Shown here one piece after another: positions 1 to 8,049 of a stretch of 64,000 nt of DNA. Origin of the DNA: Chloroflexota bacterium (GTDB lineage Bacteria > Chloroflexota > UBA11872 > UBA12225 > JAJDUF01); contig JAJDUF010000013.1 in assembly GCA_022826725.1 (NCBI GenBank), positions 310,001 through 374,000 of the forward strand, read 5' to 3'. Each line of letters begins with the position of its first letter. Position 1 is the first letter of the stretch. Below the pieces are notes generated by a model. It did no database searches. It saw only the letters and a list, made by a program, of their open reading frames with translations, and was not told the origin of the DNA. The translations under genes were made by a program, and so were the position numbers.

Positions 1-561
1 GATGGCGAACAGCCCGGCGTGCCAGGAAGGCCACAGGGTCAATTGCGGCTGCGTGCCGGCGGCATAGCTGGCGATCAGCTTCTCCATGTGGGGGCCGCTC
101 GGCCGCGGGTTGAGGCTGACGAATGTGTCGTCGCTCTGTTCGTTCCACCGCCTGACGTTGTCGTGCATGGCCTTCCGGCCGTAGTTCAAGGAGCTACCGT
201 CAGCGTAGTCAACCGCCCAAAACTCCAGCTTCTTCGGCGCGATGCGCTCGGCCGGCTTCTGCACCACCTTCTCGACGGTGACGACCCGCTCAACGACGAC
301 CGGCTTCTCCACCACAACCGGCTTCTCGACGGTGACCACCTTCTCCTGCACGATGGTCTGCGTCTGGCCCGCCGCGCCGGCCGCCCCCTTGGCGCCCGCC
401 GCACCAGTCGCGCCGCGCTCACCCTGCGCGCCGGCTGGCCCGGCCGGGCCGGCTGGCCCTTGGACATAGCGCACCTCGACCTCGCCGCAGGCCGCGGCCA
501 GCAGACCGCCCAATGCGGCTGCCGCGCCACCCAAATACCGTCTGCGGATTACGCTTGCCAT
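1..561 (-). CDS. ABC transporter solute-binding lipoprotein, C-terminus cut by window edge
   Basis: Only the first 187 residues are in the window. The N-terminus is basic (MASVIRRR), followed by a hydrophobic stretch ending LLAAAC, with Cys25 as probable lipidation site, so it is a predicted surface lipoprotein. A Gly-X-Y tract (GPAGPAGPAG then AQGERGATG, about residues 38-66) and a run of VVxVEKP-type repeats form a long linker. After that, LEFWAVDY begins what looks like a type-1 extracellular sugar-binding fold. It is closely similar in its first 45 residues to the lipoproteins at 8050-9510 and 9820-11247. Ligand unknown. The start is the ATG preceded by GGAGGGAACTCCG. Confidence 0.8.
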   Translation of the reverse strand, partial: MASVIRRRYLGGAAAALGGLLAAACGEVEVRYVQGPAGPAGPAGAQGERGATGAAGAKGAAGAAGQTQTIVQEKVVTVEKPVVVEKPVVVERVVTVEKVVQKPAERIAPKKLEFWAVDYADGSSLNYGRKAMHDNVRRWNEQSDDTFVSLNPRPSGPHMEKLIASYAAGTQPQLTLWPSWHAGLFAI

Positions 562-656
562 CGGAGTTCCCTCCTACCAACTCTCCCCCGCAGGGAGGCT
601 ACCGCTCGCCCTGCCCGTATCCACTGGCGCCCTGCGAGCGAATAGACGCCGCGGCC

Positions 657-686
657 ATGGTACCCATTTCTCTATCCGTGTGCCAA
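657..686 (-). promoter_or_regulatory. Predicted promoter of the first solute-binding protein
   Basis: On the minus strand TTGGCA and TACCAT are separated by 18 bases, about 90 bases upstream of the ATG at 561. The same 17-18 base spacing recurs in the promoters predicted for the two related lipoprotein genes, which supports the call. The stretch 562-856 has no other gene that can be supported; 690-856 shows only GC-rich non-coding sequence. Confidence 0.5.
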
Positions 687-856
687 TCCTCTTTCATTAA
701 TTGATCTCCGGCGTCGGCCTCCCCCGGCCCCTCCGGGAGCGGGCCGTCGCCACCAACACCACCGTCCTCCTCAGCCACGCAGCCAGGGCCTTCCTCGTGT
801 AGGTGGCCCAGGCACCACCCTCCGACCCCTGGCCCGTTGTCATTCCCCCCGGCGGC

Positions 857-2377
857 TTACGGCGCCTGCGGGATCACGACCCGGCCATCGGGAAGCACGA
901 CCCGGCAGGAGAACGTGAATGCTCCCCAGCTCAACCCTTCATCCGGTCGGTCCAGGTTCAGGGCCACCGTATTCTCCCCTCCGCGCAACCTGATCGGGAC
1001 GGCCCGGTAGCGGTAGGTCGGGTGCTTGCCCAAGTCCTGGACCGGCCCGTCGTTGAGCCGCAGCAGCATCCGGTCGTCCCAACTCAAATGCATCGTGGCC
1101 GGCGTGTCCTTGTCCACCGCCAGCGTGGTCACCGCCGTCGCATTACAGGGCCACGTCTGGTTGGAGCCGAGACTCCGCACGTTGAACACGTGAGAGAAAT
1201 CCAGAAAGCCGTGAAATGCCTGCCGCCGGATACCCTCGGGCAGCGCCGCTGCCGGTTGCGTAAGCGCATCCGCACCGCGATATAGCGACCACGAGCCGTC
1301 GTCGGGGCTGGCCGAGATCGCCTCCGGTCCCTCGGCCCCAATCTGTCTCAGCAGATCGTACTTCCCGCGCGGCACCTCGCGCTGTGCCAGCCCGCGACCG
1401 TATTCGAGGTCCGCAAAGGCCGGCATCTTCACGAATCGGCGGTGCGGCTCTGTCTGATACCAGTACGTCGTCATGCAATAGTTGTGCGGCTGGCTGCCCC
1501 ACCGCATGTGCAGCGACGTATTGAAGGGCACTAGGTCGTGGACGTAGAACCGGTAGCCGCTCAGCACGTGCCGCGCCAGGGCTGGTCCGTGGTCCTGGTG
1601 CTCCCAGTAAGGAAAGCCCGCGTATAGATACGTGTCGGGTAGGTGCCGGACTCCACCATGCCCGGCGTCGAAGGTGTTCTCGCCACCGGCCTGGCGGAGA
1701 TAGTGCGGCACAATGCCGTCTTCGCCGGTGGCCTCACCGTCGAGGTAGAAGTTCTCCGAGCCGGAATGCGTCCAGCGCATGCCATCTTTACGGAGACGCA
1801 CGCCTAAGGACCAGCCCAGCAGATAGCCGCGCCCCACCGCATCCAGCGTAAAGAAGTCGTCTGCCCAGGCCGGCGCGGGGTTCTCCCGCCGCCAAGCTGC
1901 GTGAAAGCGCAGCTCCTCGTCGAACGAATCGGTCAGATACTTATGCCAATCAATGGTGTAGACGAAGGGCATCGGCGGTGGGTGCAGGTCGGTCGCCTCG
2001 ATCTCGATACGCGCCGAGCGGGCGAACGGCATCGGAAAGTAGCAGGCGTGCCCCCGCTCGTCTTTCGCCGAGATGAAGAAGTTATTGATGGGATAGTAGG
2101 CCACGTCGTGATGGATACCGAAGAAATCGGCAGCCGGTGCCTCCACGCTGGGATGCTCTTCGCCGTCCCAGTAGATACGCAGGATGTAGTTGCGATAGAA
2201 GCTCCCTTGATAGTGGGCGCGGAAGGCCGCGAAGATGTGCCGAATACAGCCGGGGCCTTCCAGCTCGGCAATCACCTGGCGCTGGCCCGGCTTGAACGGC
2301 GGATGCCCTAGCACCCGCTCGTAGCGGTAACGCTCCGGCAGCTTCAAGCGGCTCTCGATAGAAAACCCGCGATACAT
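857..2377 (-). CDS. DUF2961 / GH172-family protein
   Basis: This 506-residue protein matches the DUF2961 family, now glycoside hydrolase family 172, whose characterised members act on fructofuranosides and arabinofuranosides. The signature region is at residues 41-90: GPGCIRHIF, then the RIYWDGEEHPSVEAP strand and ADFFG. A second conserved aromatic and histidine-rich segment (HMRWGSQPHNY) lies near residue 290. No signal peptide is visible, so it is probably cytoplasmic and would act on imported sugars. It runs divergently from the aldolase gene at 2495. The ATG at 2377 follows GGGGGAAG. The substrate cannot be told from sequence. Confidence 0.82.
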   Translation of the reverse strand: MYRGFSIESRLKLPERYRYERVLGHPPFKPGQRQVIAELEGPGCIRHIFAAFRAHYQGSFYRNYILRIYWDGEEHPSVEAPAADFFGIHHDVAYYPINNFFISAKDERGHACYFPMPFARSARIEIEATDLHPPPMPFVYTIDWHKYLTDSFDEELRFHAAWRRENPAPAWADDFFTLDAVGRGYLLGWSLGVRLRKDGMRWTHSGSENFYLDGEATGEDGIVPHYLRQAGGENTFDAGHGGVRHLPDTYLYAGFPYWEHQDHGPALARHVLSGYRFYVHDLVPFNTSLHMRWGSQPHNYCMTTYWYQTEPHRRFVKMPAFADLEYGRGLAQREVPRGKYDLLRQIGAEGPEAISASPDDGSWSLYRGADALTQPAAALPEGIRRQAFHGFLDFSHVFNVRSLGSNQTWPCNATAVTTLAVDKDTPATMHLSWDDRMLLRLNDGPVQDLGKHPTYRYRAVPIRLRGGENTVALNLDRPDEGLSWGAFTFSCRVVLPDGRVVIPQAP

Positions 2378-2494
2378 CGTTGCGTTACTTCCCCCAGTGG
2401 CTTGCTGGCAACGTGGTGCATTAACGTAGCATGTGGGTGCAGAGCGAGTGATATGCTACATCCGCAATCGCTATGCGGTTGGAGAGGTGACGAG

Positions 2495-3391
2495 ATGCCC
2501 CCACGCTTCAATAAGATGATCGAACTGCTGGACCAGGGGCAGCCCGTGTACAACATCCTGGCCAAAGACGTGTCCTACGAGGGTGGCCGAGCTATGGCCC
2601 AGACCTGGGCTGACTACATCAAGGTGGACATGGAGCACGCCCCGTTCGACATCAAGGCACTCGATCAGTTCATGCGCGGACTGGTGGACGGGGGGCCGAC
2701 TAGGAGCGGACACCGTATCCCGGCCGTAGTGGCGGAAGTGCCGGCCGAAGGCGTCAGCGCCGCGGAGATCAGGGCCAACGCCTGGATGTTCAAGCAGGTT
2801 CTCGCCCGCGGCGTGACCGGCATCAATCTCTGCCACGCCGAAACGCCGGAAGCGGTCAAAGCCTTCGTCGAGGCCTGCCGCTACCCCTTTCACACCATTG
2901 GGGTGGGTGACCCGCCAGGCCCGGCCCTCGCTGAGGGGCGGCGCGGGCACGGCAATGCCGGCGAGGAAGACGCGGCCGCGATCTGGGGCCTGTCGGTCGA
3001 AGAGTACCTGCAACGCGCCGATGTGTGGCCCCTCAACCCGCACGGCGAGTTGATGCTGGGCGTGAAGATCGAGAACCGGCGGGCGCTACGGAACGCCGAA
3101 CGGAGTGCCCGAGTGCCGGGCATCGGCTTTGCCGAGTGGGGGTCGCGGGATATGGCCTGGTCGCATGGGTATGCCGGCTACGTTGACCCTCCCTATCCCG
3201 ATGACCTGGAGGCGGCGCGCGTGCGCGTGTTCACGGCCTGCACCCAGGCCGGGCTGTTCTTCCACAACGCCGTTTCGCGCGACGACGTAGTCAGCCGGTT
3301 GCAGCAAGGAGTCATGATCGGCAATCCGCGGGGCGACGAGGAGGTCGCTAAGATTGGGCGGGCCTACACCAAGCGCACTATGCCGGTGTGA
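2495..3391 (+). CDS. HpcH/HpaI-family aldolase
   Basis: A 298-residue member of the HpcH/HpaI (citrate lyase beta-like) aldolase family, which cleave or form 2-keto acids with a divalent metal. Visible family features are the strand-turn VDMEHAPFD (residues 44-52, the usual D-x-E-H) and KIENRRALRN carrying the conserved glutamate. The reading frame extends upstream to 2402, but the ATG at 2495 is chosen because GGAGAGGTGA precedes it and homology starts there. It lies head-to-head with the GH172 gene, which suggests a shared sugar-breakdown role. The exact 2-keto acid substrate is unknown. Confidence 0.83.
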   Translation: MPPRFNKMIELLDQGQPVYNILAKDVSYEGGRAMAQTWADYIKVDMEHAPFDIKALDQFMRGLVDGGPTRSGHRIPAVVAEVPAEGVSAAEIRANAWMFKQVLARGVTGINLCHAETPEAVKAFVEACRYPFHTIGVGDPPGPALAEGRRGHGNAGEEDAAAIWGLSVEEYLQRADVWPLNPHGELMLGVKIENRRALRNAERSARVPGIGFAEWGSRDMAWSHGYAGYVDPPYPDDLEAARVRVFTACTQAGLFFHNAVSRDDVVSRLQQGVMIGNPRGDEEVAKIGRAYTKRTMPV

Positions 3392-3405
3392 TGCCAACCG
3401 CTGCT

Positions 3406-3432
3406 CCCCCTCTCTACATGGTGGAGAGGGGG
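3406..3432. repeat. CCCCCTCT-type palindrome, copy 1
   Basis: A 12-base arm CCCCCTCTCTAC pairs, with one wobble, with GTGGAGAGGGGG around an ATG loop. It lies just 3' of the aldolase gene, 9 bases before a second hairpin. An almost identical element with perfect pairing is at 12553-12579, again 3' of a plus-strand gene. Confidence 0.75.
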
Positions 3433-3441
3433 CCGGGTGAT

Positions 3442-3488
3442 GGGCCACAGCCGCACCACACCTGGCACTATCCGTGCGGCTGCGGCCC
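3442..3488. repeat. Conserved-loop hairpin, copy 1
   Basis: GGGCCACAGCCGCAC (3442-3456) pairs with GTGCGGCTGCGGCCC (3474-3488), one wobble, around the loop CACACCTGGCACTATCC. The same loop occurs at 12587-12637 and, slightly changed, at 57212-57246, while the stem bases differ and still pair. It lies between the convergent aldolase and sialidase-like genes. Confidence 0.75.
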
Positions 3489-3510
3489 GTCAGTGGGTGA
3501 GGCCCAGCCC

Positions 3511-4737
3511 CTACCCCAGCCGGAAGTGGCTCCCGGCGACGTAGCGCGTGCCCCCGAAGTTGTTGCCATCGTCCTCCATATAGTAATAGGCGGTGAAGAT
3601 GCGCCCGTCGTCCAGCTCCGTCGCCACCGGATAGCCCAGGTCCCAGTCGCTGGCGTCGGCGCGGATCACCGCCTCCGCCGACCAAGTGGCGCCGTCGTCC
3701 TCGCTGACGATCAGCCCCATCCCGAACGGCGGGCAGCGTCGGTCGAAAACGACGACGAGCCGGCCATCACGCAGCCGCAGCGGCCACGGTGCCCGGTAGC
3801 GCGGGCCGCTGCGCCTCGCGCCCGACCAGGCGTATTTGCGCGTGAGTGCGGCCCAGGGTGACTCTCCCCAGGTGACGAGCGGCTGCGGCTCGCTCCAGCT
3901 ATAGCCGCCATCGTCGGAGTAGCACATCTGCATGCCGTGGCGGATGCCCCCGATCTGGTTCATGTAGCACTGCAACCGGCCGCTCGGCAGCAGGACGAGT
4001 GCGCCATACGTGGGACGCCCCCGCCCGGTCGGATCCCGCGTCACTTCCGCAATGTAGCTCCATGAGCGGCCGTTGTCGTCGGTGCCATAGATTCCCAGTC
4101 CGGAATTGACCGATACCGGTAGCCCGGTATCGCGGTCATCGCCGCCTATACTGGCCACCGCCAGCTGCGTGCCGTCGTCGAACTTGGCCAGCGGCCCGCC
4201 GTCAATGTGGACGTAGTTCATCCCGGTCGGTGGACTCACACGCGTCGGCACCTGTTCCCACGTCTGACCCCGGTCGCTGGAGCGCCAGGCAAAGCACTCG
4301 AAAGTGCCCTGTCCCTCCTTGTTCTTCCGGCCCGTCAGCGCCCGGCCGAAATAGATCATCGCGTTCGGGCTGCTCAGATCAATCGTCTCGCGGGGCAGAC
4401 TCAGGTCGTCGGCCCTCCACAACAGCTCGCGTAGCTCGTCCCAGGGGCGGTTGTAGTTCCAGACCACCACGTCGTTCTCGCTCGGCCACGTCTGGCCATG
4501 GTCGAGCGAACGCTGGAGCACGATCTGGCAGCGGCGCTTGTACCCAATATCGTCCCAGCCGTGCCTGATGTCGTTGAGCGTGCGGTACGTGGACTGCGCG
4601 CGGTGATGCATGACGGCGATCTCGCCGTTGCCGAAATTGTAGATGCCACACTGACGCGGGTGTCCGCAGTAATGATCTTTGCTGTAGCACAGCAAGCTGT
4701 GCTGCACTTCCGTCAGCGTAGGAGCGGCTCTGACCAT
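3511..4737 (-). CDS. Sialidase-like BNR/Asp-box protein
   Basis: A 408-residue six-bladed beta-propeller protein of the sialidase superfamily. Five Asp-boxes (S/T-x-D-x-G-x-T/S-W) are visible: residues 77-84 (SLDHGQTW), 153-160 (SSDRGQTW), 219-226 (TDDNGRSW), 274-281 (SDDGGYSW) and 345-352 (SEDDGATW). No signal peptide is seen. Many bacterial proteins with this fold act on uncommon sugars rather than sialic acid, so exo-sialidase activity is not proven. The start has AAGGAGCGATC in front of the ATG at 4737. It sits convergent to the aldolase and divergent from the oxidoreductase at 4930. Confidence 0.78.
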   Translation of the reverse strand: MVRAAPTLTEVQHSLLCYSKDHYCGHPRQCGIYNFGNGEIAVMHHRAQSTYRTLNDIRHGWDDIGYKRRCQIVLQRSLDHGQTWPSENDVVVWNYNRPWDELRELLWRADDLSLPRETIDLSSPNAMIYFGRALTGRKNKEGQGTFECFAWRSSDRGQTWEQVPTRVSPPTGMNYVHIDGGPLAKFDDGTQLAVASIGGDDRDTGLPVSVNSGLGIYGTDDNGRSWSYIAEVTRDPTGRGRPTYGALVLLPSGRLQCYMNQIGGIRHGMQMCYSDDGGYSWSEPQPLVTWGESPWAALTRKYAWSGARRSGPRYRAPWPLRLRDGRLVVVFDRRCPPFGMGLIVSEDDGATWSAEAVIRADASDWDLGYPVATELDDGRIFTAYYYMEDDGNNFGGTRYVAGSHFRLG

Positions 4738-4929
4738 GATCGCTCCTTCCCTCCGAAACCTGACGGGTTTCTTGAATCCGGGATTGTCTGGCTTTGGGCA
4801 GCCGACTGAGGCACTGCGACCTCAATCCTACCACCCTGGCCCATGCCGAAAATGCCGGTGCCTGCTTCCGGGCAGTCCACTCCAGTAAACTTGCCCTAGA
4901 GCGCCTCTCCGGTCCAGGGGAATGTACAG

Positions 4930-6891
4930 ATGACCGCATTCAAGCACTTGTTCACGCCAATCACCATCGGCAACGTCCGCTTGAAGAACCGCATTTATAG
5001 CAGCGGCCACATCCCGGCCTACGCCGAGAACGGGTTTCCTGGCCAGCGCTACAGCGACTATCACGTCGAGAAGGCCAAAGGCGGCGTCGGGCTGACGATC
5101 TTTGGCGGCTCGACCAGCGTCACGGCCAATTCGCCAGCAACCGCCTGGTCCATCCTGGCCAACCGCGACGACCGCATCACCCCCTACTACCGGAAGCTGG
5201 CCACTGCCGTGCATGAGTACGGCGCCAAGATCATGACCCAGCTTACGCACCTAGGCCGGCGTGGCGCGTCGGATGCGGAGCAATGGCTCCCCCTCGTTGC
5301 CCCGTCACAGGTCCCGGAACCGTATCACCGCGAAATCCCCCACACACTGGAAGAGCACCAGATTCGAGACATCATCCGCGCCTTTGGCCAGGCCGTGCGG
5401 CGCTGCCAAGCCGGCGGGTTGGACGGCGTAGAGCTATCGGCGGCGCACAACCATCTCATTGATTGCTTCTGGTCCCCGCAAACTAACCACCGCACCGATC
5501 ACTGGGGCGGCTCCCTCGAAAACCGCCTGCGGTTCAGCCTGGAAGTGCTCGCAGAAATCCGCGCGGTGGTCGGGCGCGACTACGTCGTTGGCCTCCGCAT
5601 CACCGGCGATGAGCTTCGCGCCCGCGGACTGACGCTCGAAGAGATGAAGGAGATCGCCCAACGGTTGGCGGCGACCGGCCTCGTGGACTTCTTCAGCATT
5701 ATCGGCGGCTCGGCCGAGAATTGGGTGAACGTCGCCGCGGCCATTCCCAATATGATGTTCCCACCCCAGCCCTATGTCGCGCTGGCCGCTGCGATCAAGG
5801 AGGTCGTCAACCTCCCCATTCTCCATGCCGGCAAGATCACCGACCCCTTCATGGCCGAGCAGGTTCTAGCTGCCGGCTGCGTAGACCTGGTCGGTATGAC
5901 CCGGGCGACGATCGCCGACCCGCACCTACCGCACAAAGCCCAGGCGGGGCAACTGACCGACATACGCCCCTGTGTCGGCGCCAATACCTGCATTGACCGG
6001 ATGTACTTTGGCAAACCCATCACCTGTATCCACAATCCCGTCATCGGCCGCGAGCGGGAGTTGGCCGCGTGGCAGCCCGCAGCCACGAAAAGGGAGGTCC
6101 TCGTGATCGGCGGGGGACCGGGTGGCCTGGAGGCCGCGCGCATGGCCGCCTTGCGGGGCCACGAAGTCACCATCTACGAGCGGACCGACCGGCTCGGCGG
6201 TCAGGTCTCGCTCAGTGCCAACGCCCCCAAGCGCGAATCCATGGCCGACATCACCCGCTGGCTTGTGGCTCAGATCAAGCACGTGGGAGTGGAGGTCCGC
6301 CTCGGCAGCAAAGCCAGCGTCGAGACCGTGCTGGCCGCGCGGCCGGATGCGGTCATCGTGGCCACGGGCAGCCGTCCCTTCCGGCCCCAAATACCCGGTT
6401 TCGACGCACCCCACGTGGTCACGAGTTGGGAGGTGCTGTCTGGTGCGGTCGAGACGGGGCAGCGGGTGTTGATCGTGGACGACGACGCCATCCCCGAAAT
6501 CGGCCCCAGCGTCGCAGACTACTTAGCGGAGCGCGGCCGGCAGGTCGAGGTTGCCACGCGGCTGCGTTACGTGGGCGAAGGGTTGGGCGACACGACGTTC
6601 CCGGTGGTGTACCAGCGGCTGTTCGCAGCCGGCGTCGTTGCGACGCCACACGTCCGGCCGCTGTCCATTGATGGCCGCTGCCTCACGCTCCAAAACGTGT
6701 ACTCAGGGTGCAAGGAGCACCGCGAGGACGTGGACTCCGTCGTCCTGGCCATGGGACATCGCTCGGTAGACGACCTGTATCATGCACTCAAGGGTCGCGT
6801 GCCGGAGCTACACCTCATCGGCGATGCGATGGCTCCCCGTGGCGTCCATGCCGCCATACTCGAAGGCACGCGGGCCGCCCGTGCGCTCTGA
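4930..6891 (+). CDS. TMADH/2,4-dienoyl-CoA reductase-like flavin Fe-S oxidoreductase
   Basis: A 653-residue member of the family that includes trimethylamine dehydrogenase, 2,4-dienoyl-CoA reductase and N-methylproline demethylase. Residues 1-340 form the FMN-binding old-yellow-enzyme barrel (SAAHNHLIDCF, HWGGSLENR). The Fe-S loop follows at 348-366, then a dinucleotide-binding half begins with GGGPGG at 394-399 and an YERTDRLGGQ motif. The Fe-S loop has Cys348, Cys354 and Cys366, but Ala351 replaces the usual second cysteine of C-x2-C-x2-C. The BHMT-like gene follows 45 bases later, so a demethylase of a betaine or methylated amine is the most likely role. AGGGGAATGTACAG precedes the ATG. 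Confidence 0.82.
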   Translation: MTAFKHLFTPITIGNVRLKNRIYSSGHIPAYAENGFPGQRYSDYHVEKAKGGVGLTIFGGSTSVTANSPATAWSILANRDDRITPYYRKLATAVHEYGAKIMTQLTHLGRRGASDAEQWLPLVAPSQVPEPYHREIPHTLEEHQIRDIIRAFGQAVRRCQAGGLDGVELSAAHNHLIDCFWSPQTNHRTDHWGGSLENRLRFSLEVLAEIRAVVGRDYVVGLRITGDELRARGLTLEEMKEIAQRLAATGLVDFFSIIGGSAENWVNVAAAIPNMMFPPQPYVALAAAIKEVVNLPILHAGKITDPFMAEQVLAAGCVDLVGMTRATIADPHLPHKAQAGQLTDIRPCVGANTCIDRMYFGKPITCIHNPVIGRERELAAWQPAATKREVLVIGGGPGGLEAARMAALRGHEVTIYERTDRLGGQVSLSANAPKRESMADITRWLVAQIKHVGVEVRLGSKASVETVLAARPDAVIVATGSRPFRPQIPGFDAPHVVTSWEVLSGAVETGQRVLIVDDDAIPEIGPSVADYLAERGRQVEVATRLRYVGEGLGDTTFPVVYQRLFAAGVVATPHVRPLSIDGRCLTLQNVYSGCKEHREDVDSVVLAMGHRSVDDLYHALKGRVPELHLIGDAMAPRGVHAAILEGTRAARAL

Positions 6892-6936
6892 TCCCCGCCG
6901 GCACGTCATCCCGTCAGCGAGAAAAGGAGGAATGTG

Positions 6937-7926
6937 ATGGCAAAGCCGATCCTGACACAGTTGCAAGAAGGCGTCGTCCTCGGCGACGGCGGCTATATCG
7001 TGGCCCTGGAGCAGCGCGGCTACGTCGTCGCCGGGGCATTTACCCCGGAGCTTGCCGTCGAGCACCCCAATGCCATCCGCTCCATGCACGAAGAGATGCT
7101 CAACGCGGGAGCCGAGGTGCTCCAGGTCATGGCCTTCTATGGCAGCCGGGAGAAGCTCCGCACCGTGGGCCAGGCCGACCGCACGTTCGAGATCAACCGG
7201 GCCGCGACTCGCATTGCCCAGGAGGTGGCCGGTGAGACGGCCCTGGTCGCCGGCGATCTGAGCGCGACCTGGAAGTGGCAGCCGGACAGCCCGTCCGCCC
7301 AAGCCCTCGTCGCCGACATGTTCGACGAGCAGATCGAGGCCCAAGACGGCGTTGACTTCTTCATCGGTGAGACCTTCTGGAATTTCGGCGAGGCGCTGCT
7401 CTGCCTGGAACGGCTCAAGGCCAAGTCCACGGTGCCGACGATGATTACCCTCTCCTTCCGCGGCTCGAACGTCCTCGACGACGGCGTGACCGCCGCCGAC
7501 GCCACCCGCCGTCTGCACGATGCCGGCGCCGACGTCGTCGGGACGAACTGCATGCGCGACCCCGCGCGGACCTATCCGATCATCGAAGAGATGCGCGACG
7601 CCGGCGACGGATTCCTGGCCGCGCAGCCGGTGGCCTACCGCTGCTCCTGGGACGTGCCCTACTTCACGGGAACGTCCGCCTTTCCCGATAATCTGGATCC
7701 CACGACGATGACCCGCCACGAAATGGGCGAGTTCGCCGCCAAAGCGCAGGCGCTGGGCGTGAACTATGTCGGCGGCTGCTGTGGCGTAATCGGCAGCCAC
7801 ATCCGCGAGATGGCCCGCGCGCTCGGCAAATTCAGCGCGCCAGCGGTCTGGCAGCCCAACCCGCTGGCGCCGATGAGCGAAACCGAGCAGCACTGGGAGC
7901 AGCGCGGCGCGGGACCCGTCGAATAG
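6937..7926 (+). CDS. Homocysteine S-methyltransferase family protein (BHMT-like)
   Basis: A 329-residue barrel enzyme of the homocysteine S-methyltransferase family. The zinc ligands are in place: Cys205 in GTNC and the Cys281-Cys282 pair in YVGGCCG. The family moves a methyl group from betaine, methylmethionine or similar donors to homocysteine. AAAAGGAGG ends 6 bases before the ATG at 6937, so this is preferred over a GTG three bases earlier. It is co-directional with the TMADH-like gene, and the two together fit stepwise demethylation of a betaine such as glycine or proline betaine. The donor is inferred only from this context. Confidence 0.85.
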   Translation: MAKPILTQLQEGVVLGDGGYIVALEQRGYVVAGAFTPELAVEHPNAIRSMHEEMLNAGAEVLQVMAFYGSREKLRTVGQADRTFEINRAATRIAQEVAGETALVAGDLSATWKWQPDSPSAQALVADMFDEQIEAQDGVDFFIGETFWNFGEALLCLERLKAKSTVPTMITLSFRGSNVLDDGVTAADATRRLHDAGADVVGTNCMRDPARTYPIIEEMRDAGDGFLAAQPVAYRCSWDVPYFTGTSAFPDNLDPTTMTRHEMGEFAAKAQALGVNYVGGCCGVIGSHIREMARALGKFSAPAVWQPNPLAPMSETEQHWEQRGAGPVE

Positions 7927-7997
7927 CCGGCGCCCCCTCCTCCGTCACAGAGAGACCTGCCCCCATCCCCGCTGGCCGGCACCCAAGGCACAACAAA

Positions 7998-8026
7998 GCC
8001 GTCCCCCGTGTACAACGAGGGACGGC
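7998..8026 (-). terminator. Rho-independent terminator of the second solute-binding gene
   Basis: GCCGTCCC and GGGACGGC form an 8-base stem. Read on the minus strand the stem is followed by TTTGTTG, placing it about 25 bases after the stop of the gene ending at 8050. It lies between convergent genes and may also serve the plus strand. Confidence 0.75.
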
Positions 8027-8049
8027 TGCGGATGGCGCCTGCCGAGTGT

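Noticed and set aside
2402..2494. N-terminal extension of the aldolase
   Set aside because: Cys-rich translation without homology; GGAGAGGTGA before 2495 marks the true start.
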